A stretch of DNA of 64,000 nucleotides from Streptomyces barkulensis (GTDB lineage: Bacteria > Actinomycetota > Actinomycetes > Streptomycetales > Streptomycetaceae): assembly GCF_002843305.1 (NCBI RefSeq), contig NZ_PGSG01000110.1, forward strand, positions 124,001-188,000. Direction: 5' to 3'. Both the position numbers and the translations under genes were made by a program. The stretch's first letter is position 1; the number at the start of each line of letters is the position of its first letter. The notes below the pieces were generated by a model. It was not told where the DNA came from and did not search any database. It saw only the letters and a program-made list of their open reading frames with translations. Positions 1 through 7,867 of the stretch are shown here, one piece after another.

Positions 1-182
1 TCGACGGGGTGCCGGTGCCGTGCACCACCGTCCGCTGGACGCCGGCGGAGGGCGGGGTGACGGTGGACGGCTCGCCGCTGCTGGCGGAGGGCACACCGGG
101 CATATGCCTCACCGCACGGCTCGTGCCGCAGGGGCAGCCGCTTGTCGCACCGGCGGCGCACAAGGGGGTGACCTGCGGATGA
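1..182 (+). CDS. C-terminal end of a PAAR-like spike-tip protein (partial)
   Basis: The frame that starts at base 3 is open from the left edge and ends in TGA at 180-182, giving 59 residues of a C-terminus. It contains VRWTPAEGGVTVDGSPLL and ends in KGVTCG. The pattern 'VRW...VxVdGxPLL...GICLTA..VPQG' resembles the small PAAR-like/DUF4280-like proteins encoded beside gp25 in contractile injection systems, which sharpen the tip of the spike. The stop overlaps the next start as ATGA, so the gene belongs to the same operon. The family call is from pattern memory on a fragment; the rest of the gene lies outside the window. Confidence 0.45.
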   Translation, partial: DGVPVPCTTVRWTPAEGGVTVDGSPLLAEGTPGICLTARLVPQGQPLVAPAAHKGVTCG

Positions 183-562
183 GGGCCGGGGCGGCACGCC
201 GGGACATCGCCTTCCCCTTCCGCGCCGACCGGCGCGGCCGCACCGCGCACGCGGCGTACGAGGAGCACGTGCGCGATCTGATCGAGCAGTTGCTGTTCAC
301 CAGCCCCGGCGAGCGCGTGATGCGCCCCGACTTCGGGTGCGGGCTGCTGGACCTGGTGTTCACGCCCAACAGCCCGGAGCTGGCCTCCGCGCTGGAGCTG
401 TCGGTGCAGGCCTCGCTCCAGCGCTGGCTGGGCGAGCTGATCGCCGTGGAGGACCTGGACGTGGTCGACGAGGAGAACACCGTCCGCGTTCATCTGCGCT
501 ACACGGTGCGCGCCACGGCGAGCAGACGCGACGAGGTCTTCGAGGGGAGGGCCGCGGCATGA
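179..562 (+). CDS. GPW/gp25-family baseplate protein
   Basis: This 127-residue protein is a gp25-like (Afp9/TssE-like) baseplate wedge subunit, which in contractile systems initiates sheath polymerisation on the baseplate. The segment from about residue 9 on shows the family pattern: DIAFPF, then a helix with EEHVRDLIEQLLFTSPGERV, then MRPDFGCGLLDLVF, the conserved core. I chose the ATG at 179 because it overlaps the upstream stop (ATGA) and gives the usual family length; a longer open frame back to base 20 is only an artefact of high GC. It overlaps the next gene by ATGA as well, so stoichiometric translation with the baseplate genes is likely. It acts in the cytosol during particle assembly. 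Confidence 0.9.
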   Translation: MRAGAARRDIAFPFRADRRGRTAHAAYEEHVRDLIEQLLFTSPGERVMRPDFGCGLLDLVFTPNSPELASALELSVQASLQRWLGELIAVEDLDVVDEENTVRVHLRYTVRATASRRDEVFEGRAAA

Positions 563-3500
563 GCGGCGGCAGGGAAACGACGGTCCCGCACCGGGGAGGC
601 AGGCGCGGCAGAGTACGTGCGGCACGGCTGAACGGCGTGGACGCGGTGGAGGTCGGTGACGACGGGCTCACCCTCACCGTCACCTTCCTGGGCAAGGCGC
701 CGCACGGCCTGTGCCCGGAGAACGTCCGCATCGAACCGGGCCGCGGGGGCAGGGACATCCGGGCCGTCGCGGTGGAGGTCGAGCGCGAGGAGGACCCCGA
801 ACTCGACGACCGGCTGCACGTCACCGTGGACCGGACGGGGGGTTTCGGCCGCCACCGGCTGGCGATCGTCGGCACCGACCCCTACGGCCGCCCCGGCACC
901 GAGCCGTTCCCCGGCTTCGACCAGCGCTACCACGCGGCCGAGTTCTCCTTCCGGCCCGACTGCCCCTCGCCCCTCGACTGCCGGGAGCCGGGGGATCCGG
1001 AGGAGACGGCGCAGGTGCCCGGGACCTTCCGGCCCGCCCCCGTGATCGACTACACCGCCCGCGACTACGACACCCTGCGCCGGCTCGTCATGGACCGCCT
1101 GACCCTGACGGCGCCCGACTGGACCGAACGCAACCCCGCCGACCTGGGCACCACCCTGGCCGAGCTGCTGGCGTACACCGCCGACCAGATCAGCCACCAG
1201 CAGGACGCGGTCGCCACCGAGGCGTACCTGGACACCGCCCGCCGCCGCGTCTCGGTGCGCCGCCATGCGCGGCTGGTCGACTACCCGGTGCACGACGGCT
1301 GCAGCGCCCGCGCGCTGGTCGCCGTCGAGGTGGCCCGGCCGCTGACGCTGCTCGCCGGGACGTACCGCTTCGCCGCCGTGGACGTGCGCACCCTCGGCCC
1401 GCACGACCGGCCGCGCACCGGCACGGTCATCGACGACCGCGACCTGGCGGTACTTCAGGAGCGCGGCCCGGTCGAGGTCTTCGAACCGGTCACCGGCGCG
1501 CCGCTGCGGCTGCGGCCCGAGCACAACACCATCCGTCTGTGGACCTGGGACGGCGAGCAGTGCGCACTGCCCGAGGGCGCCACCTCCGCCACCCTGCGCG
1601 ACGAGTGGGCCGGCGAGCGGGCCGACGAGCGGGCCGGCGAGGGGAGCGACGAGACCGCCGGCAAGGGCGGCCGGGAGCGGCGGCTGGACCTGCGCCCCGG
1701 CGATCTGCTGGTACTGGAGGAGGTGAAGGGCCCGCGCTCGGGAACCCCCGGCGACGCCGACCCCACCCGCCGGCAGGCGGTACGGCTGACCTCCGTCACC
1801 CCGGCCGTCGACCGGCTGTGCGACCAGCCGGTGCTGGAGGTCACCTGGGCCCGCGAGGACGCGCTCGCCTTCCCGCTGCATCTGACCACCCTCGGCGGCC
1901 GGGACTGCGAACCGGTGGAGGACGTCACCGTCGCGCGCGGCAACGTGGCCCTCGTCGACCACGGCCGCTCGCTCACCTTCTGCGGACACCTCCCCGAGCG
2001 CCTGCGCGTACCACCGGTGCCCGCCGTCGTCCCGTCCTGCGAGCCGTCCTCCGGCTGCCGGACGGGCACGGACACGGACACGGCCCAGGGCAACCGGCCC
2101 GGCAGGCTGATCCTGGACCGGCTCCGGCAGACCGGCTGCGGCCGGCCGCTGACACCGGCGCACATCCGCGAACTGTCCGAGGTCGTCGGCGAGGAGGCGG
2201 TACGGCGGGCCGGGCTCGGTGTGGAGCGGGCGGGACGGAGGGGGGAGAAGGCGGTGCCCGGCACCGCCTACGAGCAGGAGGCCGCGCTGGAGGCGCTGCT
2301 CGCCCAGTCGGTCTACCCCGGCATCGCTCCGCGCCTCCGCCCCCGCCCGAACCGCTTCCCCGTCGCCCAGGCCGCGCCGTTCCCCGACCCCCGCCATGTC
2401 TCGGCCGGCCAGGCCGAACGGCTGGCCGCCGTCCCCGGACGGGTGCGGCAGCGGCTGGTGGAGCTGTGGCGCAGCGCCCGCGACCGCGACGGGCTGGACG
2501 AGGGGGAGATCGCCGAACTGACCGTGCTGTTCGGGCTGGAGACGCTGGAGCGGCTGGAGCTGCGCCGCCACCCGGTACCCGCCCTGCGCGAGCTGCTCCA
2601 CCGCGCCGAACGGCTGCTGGCGGCGAAGCTGCGCCGACTGGAGGTGCTGACGGCACGGGCCCGCGCCGGACGCGTCCTGGACGGGCGCACGGCCTGGGAG
2701 ATCGCGCACGGCTGGGGCCCGGTGTACGCCGCCGGACTCCACCCGGACGAGCCGGAGCTGCACGGACCCGCGTCCGCGCTGACCCCTGATCCGCGCACGG
2801 CGCTCCCGGCCGTACGGCTGACCGGCGGCACCAGGGGCGGAAGCGGGTACGGCGGGGACGGAGGGGAAGCCGTGTGGGAGCCGCGCCGCGACCTCCTTGC
2901 CAGCGGCCCCCGCGACCGCCACTTCGTCGGTGAACTGGAGGACGACGGACGGCTCGCGCTGCGCTTCGGCGACGGTCTGCACGGCGCCCGGCCCGAACCG
3001 GGCACCACCCTGGAGGCCCACTACCGGCTGGGCGGCGGCAGGGCCGGCAACGTCGGCGCCGAGGCCATCAACCACCTGGTGCTGTGCCGGGAAGCCGGGA
3101 AGGCCGACGAGGCCGGGGAGGCCGGGGAGGGCGCGGACGCGGGCGAGCCGATGCCCGTGGCCGGGGTGCGCAACCCGCTGCCGGCCGCCGGCGGCACCGA
3201 TCCGGAGCCCGTCGACCAGGTGCGCCGGCTCGCGCCTTCGGCTCCGGGACGGGTGCGGCTGCGCGCCGTGACCGCGCGGGACTACGCCGAACTGGCCTCC
3301 GCCCTGCCCGGCGTGCAGCGGGCGGCGGCCGAGATCCGCTGGACGGGCAGTGTGCGGGAGGCGCATGTCGCCGTCGACGCCGACGGCACCGGACAGGCGC
3401 CCGCGGAACTCCTGGACGCGGTGGCGCAGTCGCTGGAGGCCTACCGCCTCATCGGTCACGACCTGGTGGTCGGGCCCGCGCGGCCGGTGCCGCTCGACAT

Positions 3501-3879
3501 CGAGGTGGAGGTGTGCGTGACGCCCGGCCATCAGACGGGCCGGATCCTGGCCGATCTGCGCCGGGTGCTCGGCAACCGCCGGCTGCCCGGAGGCCGGCTC
3601 GGCCTCTTCCACCCGGATGCGCTCGGCTTCGGCGAACCGGTGCGGCTCAGCCGCCTGGTGGCCGTCGCCGCGGCCGTCCAGGGCGTGGAGAGCGTGCGCG
3701 TCACCAGGCTGCGGCGGCTGTTCGCGGACGCCTCCACCGACGCCCCGGACCCGGCCGGCGACCCGCTGCCGGACGACGGTGTGCTGCGGCCGGCCCCGCT
3801 GGAGGTCGCCCGATGCGACAACGACCCGGAGCGGCCCGAGAACGGCCGCCTCGCCCTGAGGCTGGGAGGTACGCGATGA
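559..3879 (+). CDS. Putative baseplate assembly protein (baseplate J/gp6-like), first copy
   Basis: A 1106-residue baseplate wedge protein of the large 'putative baseplate assembly protein' family found in phage-tail-like injection systems (Afp11 position). Hallmarks are VIDYTARDYDTLRRL near residue 162, TTLAELLAYTADQISHQQDAV near 196-216 and the C-terminal FGDGLHG motif near 803 followed by GRAGNVGAEAI. The start ATG at 559 overlaps the gp25 stop. Two charged, low-complexity inserts (around residues 350-375 and 850-870) are built from short DNA repeats encoding AGERADERAGE-like and DEAGEAGEG-like runs; they probably vary between strains. The stop overlaps the next ATG. The family assignment is firm; its exact place in the wedge is inferred from gene order. 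Confidence 0.9.
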   Translation: MSGGRETTVPHRGGRRGRVRAARLNGVDAVEVGDDGLTLTVTFLGKAPHGLCPENVRIEPGRGGRDIRAVAVEVEREEDPELDDRLHVTVDRTGGFGRHRLAIVGTDPYGRPGTEPFPGFDQRYHAAEFSFRPDCPSPLDCREPGDPEETAQVPGTFRPAPVIDYTARDYDTLRRLVMDRLTLTAPDWTERNPADLGTTLAELLAYTADQISHQQDAVATEAYLDTARRRVSVRRHARLVDYPVHDGCSARALVAVEVARPLTLLAGTYRFAAVDVRTLGPHDRPRTGTVIDDRDLAVLQERGPVEVFEPVTGAPLRLRPEHNTIRLWTWDGEQCALPEGATSATLRDEWAGERADERAGEGSDETAGKGGRERRLDLRPGDLLVLEEVKGPRSGTPGDADPTRRQAVRLTSVTPAVDRLCDQPVLEVTWAREDALAFPLHLTTLGGRDCEPVEDVTVARGNVALVDHGRSLTFCGHLPERLRVPPVPAVVPSCEPSSGCRTGTDTDTAQGNRPGRLILDRLRQTGCGRPLTPAHIRELSEVVGEEAVRRAGLGVERAGRRGEKAVPGTAYEQEAALEALLAQSVYPGIAPRLRPRPNRFPVAQAAPFPDPRHVSAGQAERLAAVPGRVRQRLVELWRSARDRDGLDEGEIAELTVLFGLETLERLELRRHPVPALRELLHRAERLLAAKLRRLEVLTARARAGRVLDGRTAWEIAHGWGPVYAAGLHPDEPELHGPASALTPDPRTALPAVRLTGGTRGGSGYGGDGGEAVWEPRRDLLASGPRDRHFVGELEDDGRLALRFGDGLHGARPEPGTTLEAHYRLGGGRAGNVGAEAINHLVLCREAGKADEAGEAGEGADAGEPMPVAGVRNPLPAAGGTDPEPVDQVRRLAPSAPGRVRLRAVTARDYAELASALPGVQRAAAEIRWTGSVREAHVAVDADGTGQAPAELLDAVAQSLEAYRLIGHDLVVGPARPVPLDIEVEVCVTPGHQTGRILADLRRVLGNRRLPGGRLGLFHPDALGFGEPVRLSRLVAVAAAVQGVESVRVTRLRRLFADASTDAPDPAGDPLPDDGVLRPAPLEVARCDNDPERPENGRLALRLGGTR

Positions 3880-6800
3880 CCGGCTACCACAGCGGCGGCC
3901 GCTCCTGCGGCTGCTCCCGCGACCGCGCACCCGCCGGCGGCGGGCGCCACGACGAGCGCCGCGCGCCGCGGCCCCTTCACAACCCGCCGGGCCGCACCGC
4001 GCTCGACCACCGGGTGGGCGAGTACGGCTCCTTCCTGGCGGCGATGCTCGACCGGCTGGCCTCGCCCGCCTACCCGGCCCTGCGCCGGCTGACCGTCCGC
4101 ACCCCCGACGACCCGGCGATCGCGCTGCTGGACGCCTGGGCGGTCCTGGGCGACCTGCTGACCTTCCACTGCGAGCGGATCGCCGACGAGGGCTATCTGC
4201 GCACCGCCGACGACCACCGCTCGCTGGTACGGCTGGGCCGGCTGGTCGGGTACCGGCCGCGCCCCGGGATCGCCGCCGACACTCACCTGGCGTACACGGT
4301 GGAACGGGATCCGCGCAGCCGCGAGGACGTCCCCGTGCTGATCCCGCGCGGCTCGCGCAGCCACAGCGTGCCCGCCTCCTCCCGGGAGGAGGCGCAGACG
4401 TTCGAGACGACCGAGGACCTGACGGCCCGCTGGTCGTGGAACGACCTGAGGGTGCGGCGGCGCCGCCCGGCCCCGCTGACCTACGAGGATCTGCGGGAGC
4501 GGTCGGAGCTGTACGTCGCGGGCACGGCCAACGCCCTCTCGGTGGGCGACCGCCTGCTGTTCGTCTTCGGCGGCGACAGTTCGGGCGATTTCGGTGATCC
4601 CGTAAATCCCGGCGACTCCGCGGACCCCGCGGACCCCGCGGACTCCGGGCGGCGGCTGCTGCTGCCGGTGACGCGGATCCGCACCGACCGGGACGACGAC
4701 AGCACGGCCCTCGGCCTGCCCGTGTCGCCGCCCCCGACCCTGGCCGAGCTGGTCGGCGAGCTGCAGCGGTGGATCACACCGGCCGCAGACAGCCCCAATC
4801 CGCGGCCGGTGGGCAGCCTGCTCGTCGAGGAGTTCGACGAGCAGGTGCTCGGCCGGCTGCGGGCCGACCTCGACCTGCTGGACACGCCCGCGGCGTTCGC
4901 CCGCCGCCTGGAGGAACCGGTGGACCGGCTGGAGGAGGCGCGGGCGCTGGCCGAGCCCCACCAGGAGAGCGCCGCCTGGTTCGAGCGGCTGGCCGCCGTG
5001 CTCGTCGACCTCCAGGAGAGGGCGGCGGAGCTGGAGCCGCTGCGGCCGGACGGCTTTGAGGGCCGGTTCGCGGCAGGGGGCGCCCCGGGCACGGGAGCCG
5101 GCGAAGGGCCGGGCGGCGCGGCCGCCCGCGCCCTCGGCGAACTGCTGCCCGCGCTGCGCTCCCGGGGCGCGGGCGGGGGAGGGGCGGCGCACCGCCCGCC
5201 CGCGGCCGGCGCCGCACCGGCGGACCCGGCACGGCTGTTCGGCCCGGAGTCCGACCTGGGCGCACGGCTGGCGGCGGCGCTGGACCCGTCGCTGTCCGGC
5301 GAGCTCCACCGGGCCTGGCGCCGCTCGGTGCCGGCCGCGCCCCCGGCCCCCGGGGCCCTCACCGATCTGCTGGCCATGCGGGTGACGGCCGCGCCCTTCG
5401 GCTCGACGGCACCGCTCAAGCCGGTGCAGGACGAGCGCGGCCGGGTGATCCGGCAGTCCGACTGGCCGCTGACGGGCAACACGCTGACCACCGCGCGGGT
5501 CGTGTTCGACACGAGCGGGAAGGTGCCGGTCAGGGCCGAGTTCGTGCACGCCGAGACGACCGCGTCGGTGCAGCGTGCCGAGAACCTCCCCGCCGACCTC
5601 CGCTTCGCCCTCGGCCCCGGCGAGGTCCGGCTGTCCACCCGCACCGGGCAGGACAACGATCTGAGCTGGCTGCGGCGGCGCCCGGCCGACTCCCAGGAAC
5701 CGGGAGTGACGGCCGAACTGAGCGGCGGACTGCCGGAGTTGACGCTGTTCGTCTCCCGGCCGGGGGCGGACGCCCGGGTACAGGTCGCCATAAGGAACGG
5801 CGAACCGCCGCTGCAGTGGCACCTGGCCCCGGACAGGCCGGAGCGGGCCACGTACGGCGGCCACGAGCTGACCGTCGTCCACCGGACCGGAGGAGGGCCG
5901 GCGGCCGTGGAGATCGGCATCGCCACCGTCCCCGAGCCCGTCCACCGCAACGTCATCGCCCTGGACACCGTGCACGAGAGGATCACCGCGGGCAGCCGGG
6001 TCGCGATCGAGCGCCCCCGCAAGGGCGCCCCGAGCGGCATTCCCGGAGACAGCGGGCTCTCGCTGGTCACCACCCGTGTGACGGCCGTGCGCACCGGCTC
6101 CTACGCCCGGTACGGCATCACCGGGCGGGGCACCGAGCTGACCCTCGCCGACCCCTGGCTGGACGAGCACGACGTGCTGCTGTCCCACATCCGGGACGCC
6201 ACCGTGCACGCGGCGGGCGAGCCGCTGCGGCCCGCCGACGAGCCGCTGGGCGACGACGTGGGCGGCAACGAGCTCGAACTGGCCGAGCTGTACGACGGGT
6301 TGCGGCCCGGCCGGACACTGATCCTCTCCGGCGAGCGCACCGACGTCCCCGGCACCACCGGGGTGCGCGGAACCGAACTCGCGGTGATCGCCGCCGTCGA
6401 ACAGCGGGTCGATCCGGAACTGCCCGGCGACCACGTCCACACCGTGCTCACCCTCACCGCCGACCTCGCCCACCGGTACCGGCGCGAGACCCTGGTGATC
6501 CACGGCAACGTGGTGCCCGCGACACACGGCGAGACGCGCGACGAGGCCGTCGGCAGCGGCGACACGGGCCGGGCGGGCCAGACGTTCGCCCTCTGGAACG
6601 CGCCGCTGACCTGGCTGCCCGCGGACAGCGCTCCCCCGGCCTCCGGCCGGGGGTACCACCACGGCGCCCGGCCGGCCCTGGAGGTACGCGTCGACGGGCT
6701 GCTGTGGCACCCCGTCGACAGCCTCGCCGGACGCGGGCCGCGGGAGCGGGTGTACGTCATCGGCGCGGACGCCGACGGCCGCACCACCGTCACGTTCGGC

Positions 6801-7793
6801 GACGGCGTGAACGGCGCGCGGCTGCCCACCGGGCACGAGAACGTACGCGCCCGCTACCGCTTCGGCACCGGAGGCGCCGCCAACGTCGCGGCCGGCCGCA
6901 TCACCCAGGCCGTCTCCCGGCCGCTGGGCGTCACCGCCGTCACCAACCCGCTGCCCGCGACCGGCGGCGCGGACGCCGACGGACCGGAGGCGACCAGGCG
7001 CGGCATCCCGCTCGCCGTCTCCGCGCTCGACCGGCTGGTCTCCGTCCAGGACTACGAGGACTTCACCCGCTGCCGCGCCGGCATCGGCCGGGCCGCCGCG
7101 CGCGAGGTGTTCGACGGGCGGCGGCAGGTGCTGCACGTGACGGTCGCGGGCGTGGACGACGCGCCGATCGGCGCGGACGCCGACACCCTGCACGCCCTGC
7201 GCGCCGCCCTCGCCGCCCACGGCGACTCCCGGCTGCCGGTGCGCGTGGACGTGCGCGAACCGGTGCTGCTGCTCCTGGCGGCCCGGGTGGCGGTCGGGCC
7301 CGACCACTCCTGGGCCGTCGTCCAGCCCCGGCTGCGGCAGGCGCTGCTGGACGCGATGGGCTTCCACGGGCGGGAACTGGGGCAGCCCGCCCGGCTCTCG
7401 GAGGTCCTGGCGACGGCCCACTCGGTGCCCGGCGTGGACCACGTGGACGTGGACGTCTTCTCGGGCGTGTCCGCGTCCGCCCTGTCCGGCGGACCACTCC
7501 TCCCGGACGGATGGCGTACCGGACCGCAGGAGACCGTGCCGGCCGGCCCCGCCCGCTACGAGGAGCGCGTCCACACCGTCACCGCCGGGGACGGCGAGAC
7601 GCTCGGTGACATCGCCGCCCGCCACGGCATCACGCTCACCGAACTGCTGCGGCTCAACCCCGACATCACCGACACCCGGCCGCTCCCCAGGGGCCGCTCG
7701 GTGTACGTCTTCCGCGGTGTCCGCCCGGCCCGGCTCGCGATGTTCTCGCCCGCGGCGGCGGACACGCTGATCCTCACGGAGGCCCCCCGATGA
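3876..7793 (+). CDS. Putative baseplate assembly protein, second copy, with C-terminal LysM domain
   Basis: A 1305-residue baseplate-wedge protein related to the previous one. Near residue 973 it carries TFGDGVNGARLP, then RYRFGTGGAANVAAG and NPLPATGGAD, the same C-terminal J-like signature as its neighbour. The last 75 residues (about 1231-1283) read VHTVTAGDGETLGDIAARHG...ELLRLNPDI, a LysM fold that binds GlcNAc-rich glycan. LysM proteins in these clusters are usually separate small adaptor (gp53-like) proteins that join the spike hub to the sheath, so here that module seems fused to the wedge protein. The middle part (about 330-480) is rich in Arg/Ala/Gly and helix-forming. The start overlaps the upstream stop (ATGA). 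Confidence 0.88.
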   Translation: MTGYHSGGRSCGCSRDRAPAGGGRHDERRAPRPLHNPPGRTALDHRVGEYGSFLAAMLDRLASPAYPALRRLTVRTPDDPAIALLDAWAVLGDLLTFHCERIADEGYLRTADDHRSLVRLGRLVGYRPRPGIAADTHLAYTVERDPRSREDVPVLIPRGSRSHSVPASSREEAQTFETTEDLTARWSWNDLRVRRRRPAPLTYEDLRERSELYVAGTANALSVGDRLLFVFGGDSSGDFGDPVNPGDSADPADPADSGRRLLLPVTRIRTDRDDDSTALGLPVSPPPTLAELVGELQRWITPAADSPNPRPVGSLLVEEFDEQVLGRLRADLDLLDTPAAFARRLEEPVDRLEEARALAEPHQESAAWFERLAAVLVDLQERAAELEPLRPDGFEGRFAAGGAPGTGAGEGPGGAAARALGELLPALRSRGAGGGGAAHRPPAAGAAPADPARLFGPESDLGARLAAALDPSLSGELHRAWRRSVPAAPPAPGALTDLLAMRVTAAPFGSTAPLKPVQDERGRVIRQSDWPLTGNTLTTARVVFDTSGKVPVRAEFVHAETTASVQRAENLPADLRFALGPGEVRLSTRTGQDNDLSWLRRRPADSQEPGVTAELSGGLPELTLFVSRPGADARVQVAIRNGEPPLQWHLAPDRPERATYGGHELTVVHRTGGGPAAVEIGIATVPEPVHRNVIALDTVHERITAGSRVAIERPRKGAPSGIPGDSGLSLVTTRVTAVRTGSYARYGITGRGTELTLADPWLDEHDVLLSHIRDATVHAAGEPLRPADEPLGDDVGGNELELAELYDGLRPGRTLILSGERTDVPGTTGVRGTELAVIAAVEQRVDPELPGDHVHTVLTLTADLAHRYRRETLVIHGNVVPATHGETRDEAVGSGDTGRAGQTFALWNAPLTWLPADSAPPASGRGYHHGARPALEVRVDGLLWHPVDSLAGRGPRERVYVIGADADGRTTVTFGDGVNGARLPTGHENVRARYRFGTGGAANVAAGRITQAVSRPLGVTAVTNPLPATGGADADGPEATRRGIPLAVSALDRLVSVQDYEDFTRCRAGIGRAAAREVFDGRRQVLHVTVAGVDDAPIGADADTLHALRAALAAHGDSRLPVRVDVREPVLLLLAARVAVGPDHSWAVVQPRLRQALLDAMGFHGRELGQPARLSEVLATAHSVPGVDHVDVDVFSGVSASALSGGPLLPDGWRTGPQETVPAGPARYEERVHTVTAGDGETLGDIAARHGITLTELLRLNPDITDTRPLPRGRSVYVFRGVRPARLAMFSPAAADTLILTEAPR

Positions 7794-7867
7794 GCCCGGC
7801 GACTCCCACGGCCCGCTCGGCCCCGATCCCCACGACCCCGACGGACGACGGAAGGACACGGCCATGA
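7790..7867 (+). CDS. Possible 25-codon coupling ORF
   Basis: An ATG at 7790 overlaps the preceding stop (ATGA), and the frame runs 25 codons, rich in Pro, Thr and Ala, to a TGA at 7865-7867 that overlaps the next ATG at 7864 (again ATGA). It therefore bridges a gap that would otherwise break translational coupling between the baseplate gene and the tail gene. I see no domain and it may not be a functional peptide. Its value may lie only in carrying ribosomes to the next start. Confidence 0.25.
   Translation: MSPATPTARSAPIPTTPTDDGRTRP

Noticed and set aside
499..3930. Very long open frame on the minus strand opposite the first baseplate gene
   Set aside because: High GC leaves antisense frames open. 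The translation is low-complexity (Gly, Arg, Val, Gln rich) with no family pattern, while the plus strand gives a clear baseplate protein.
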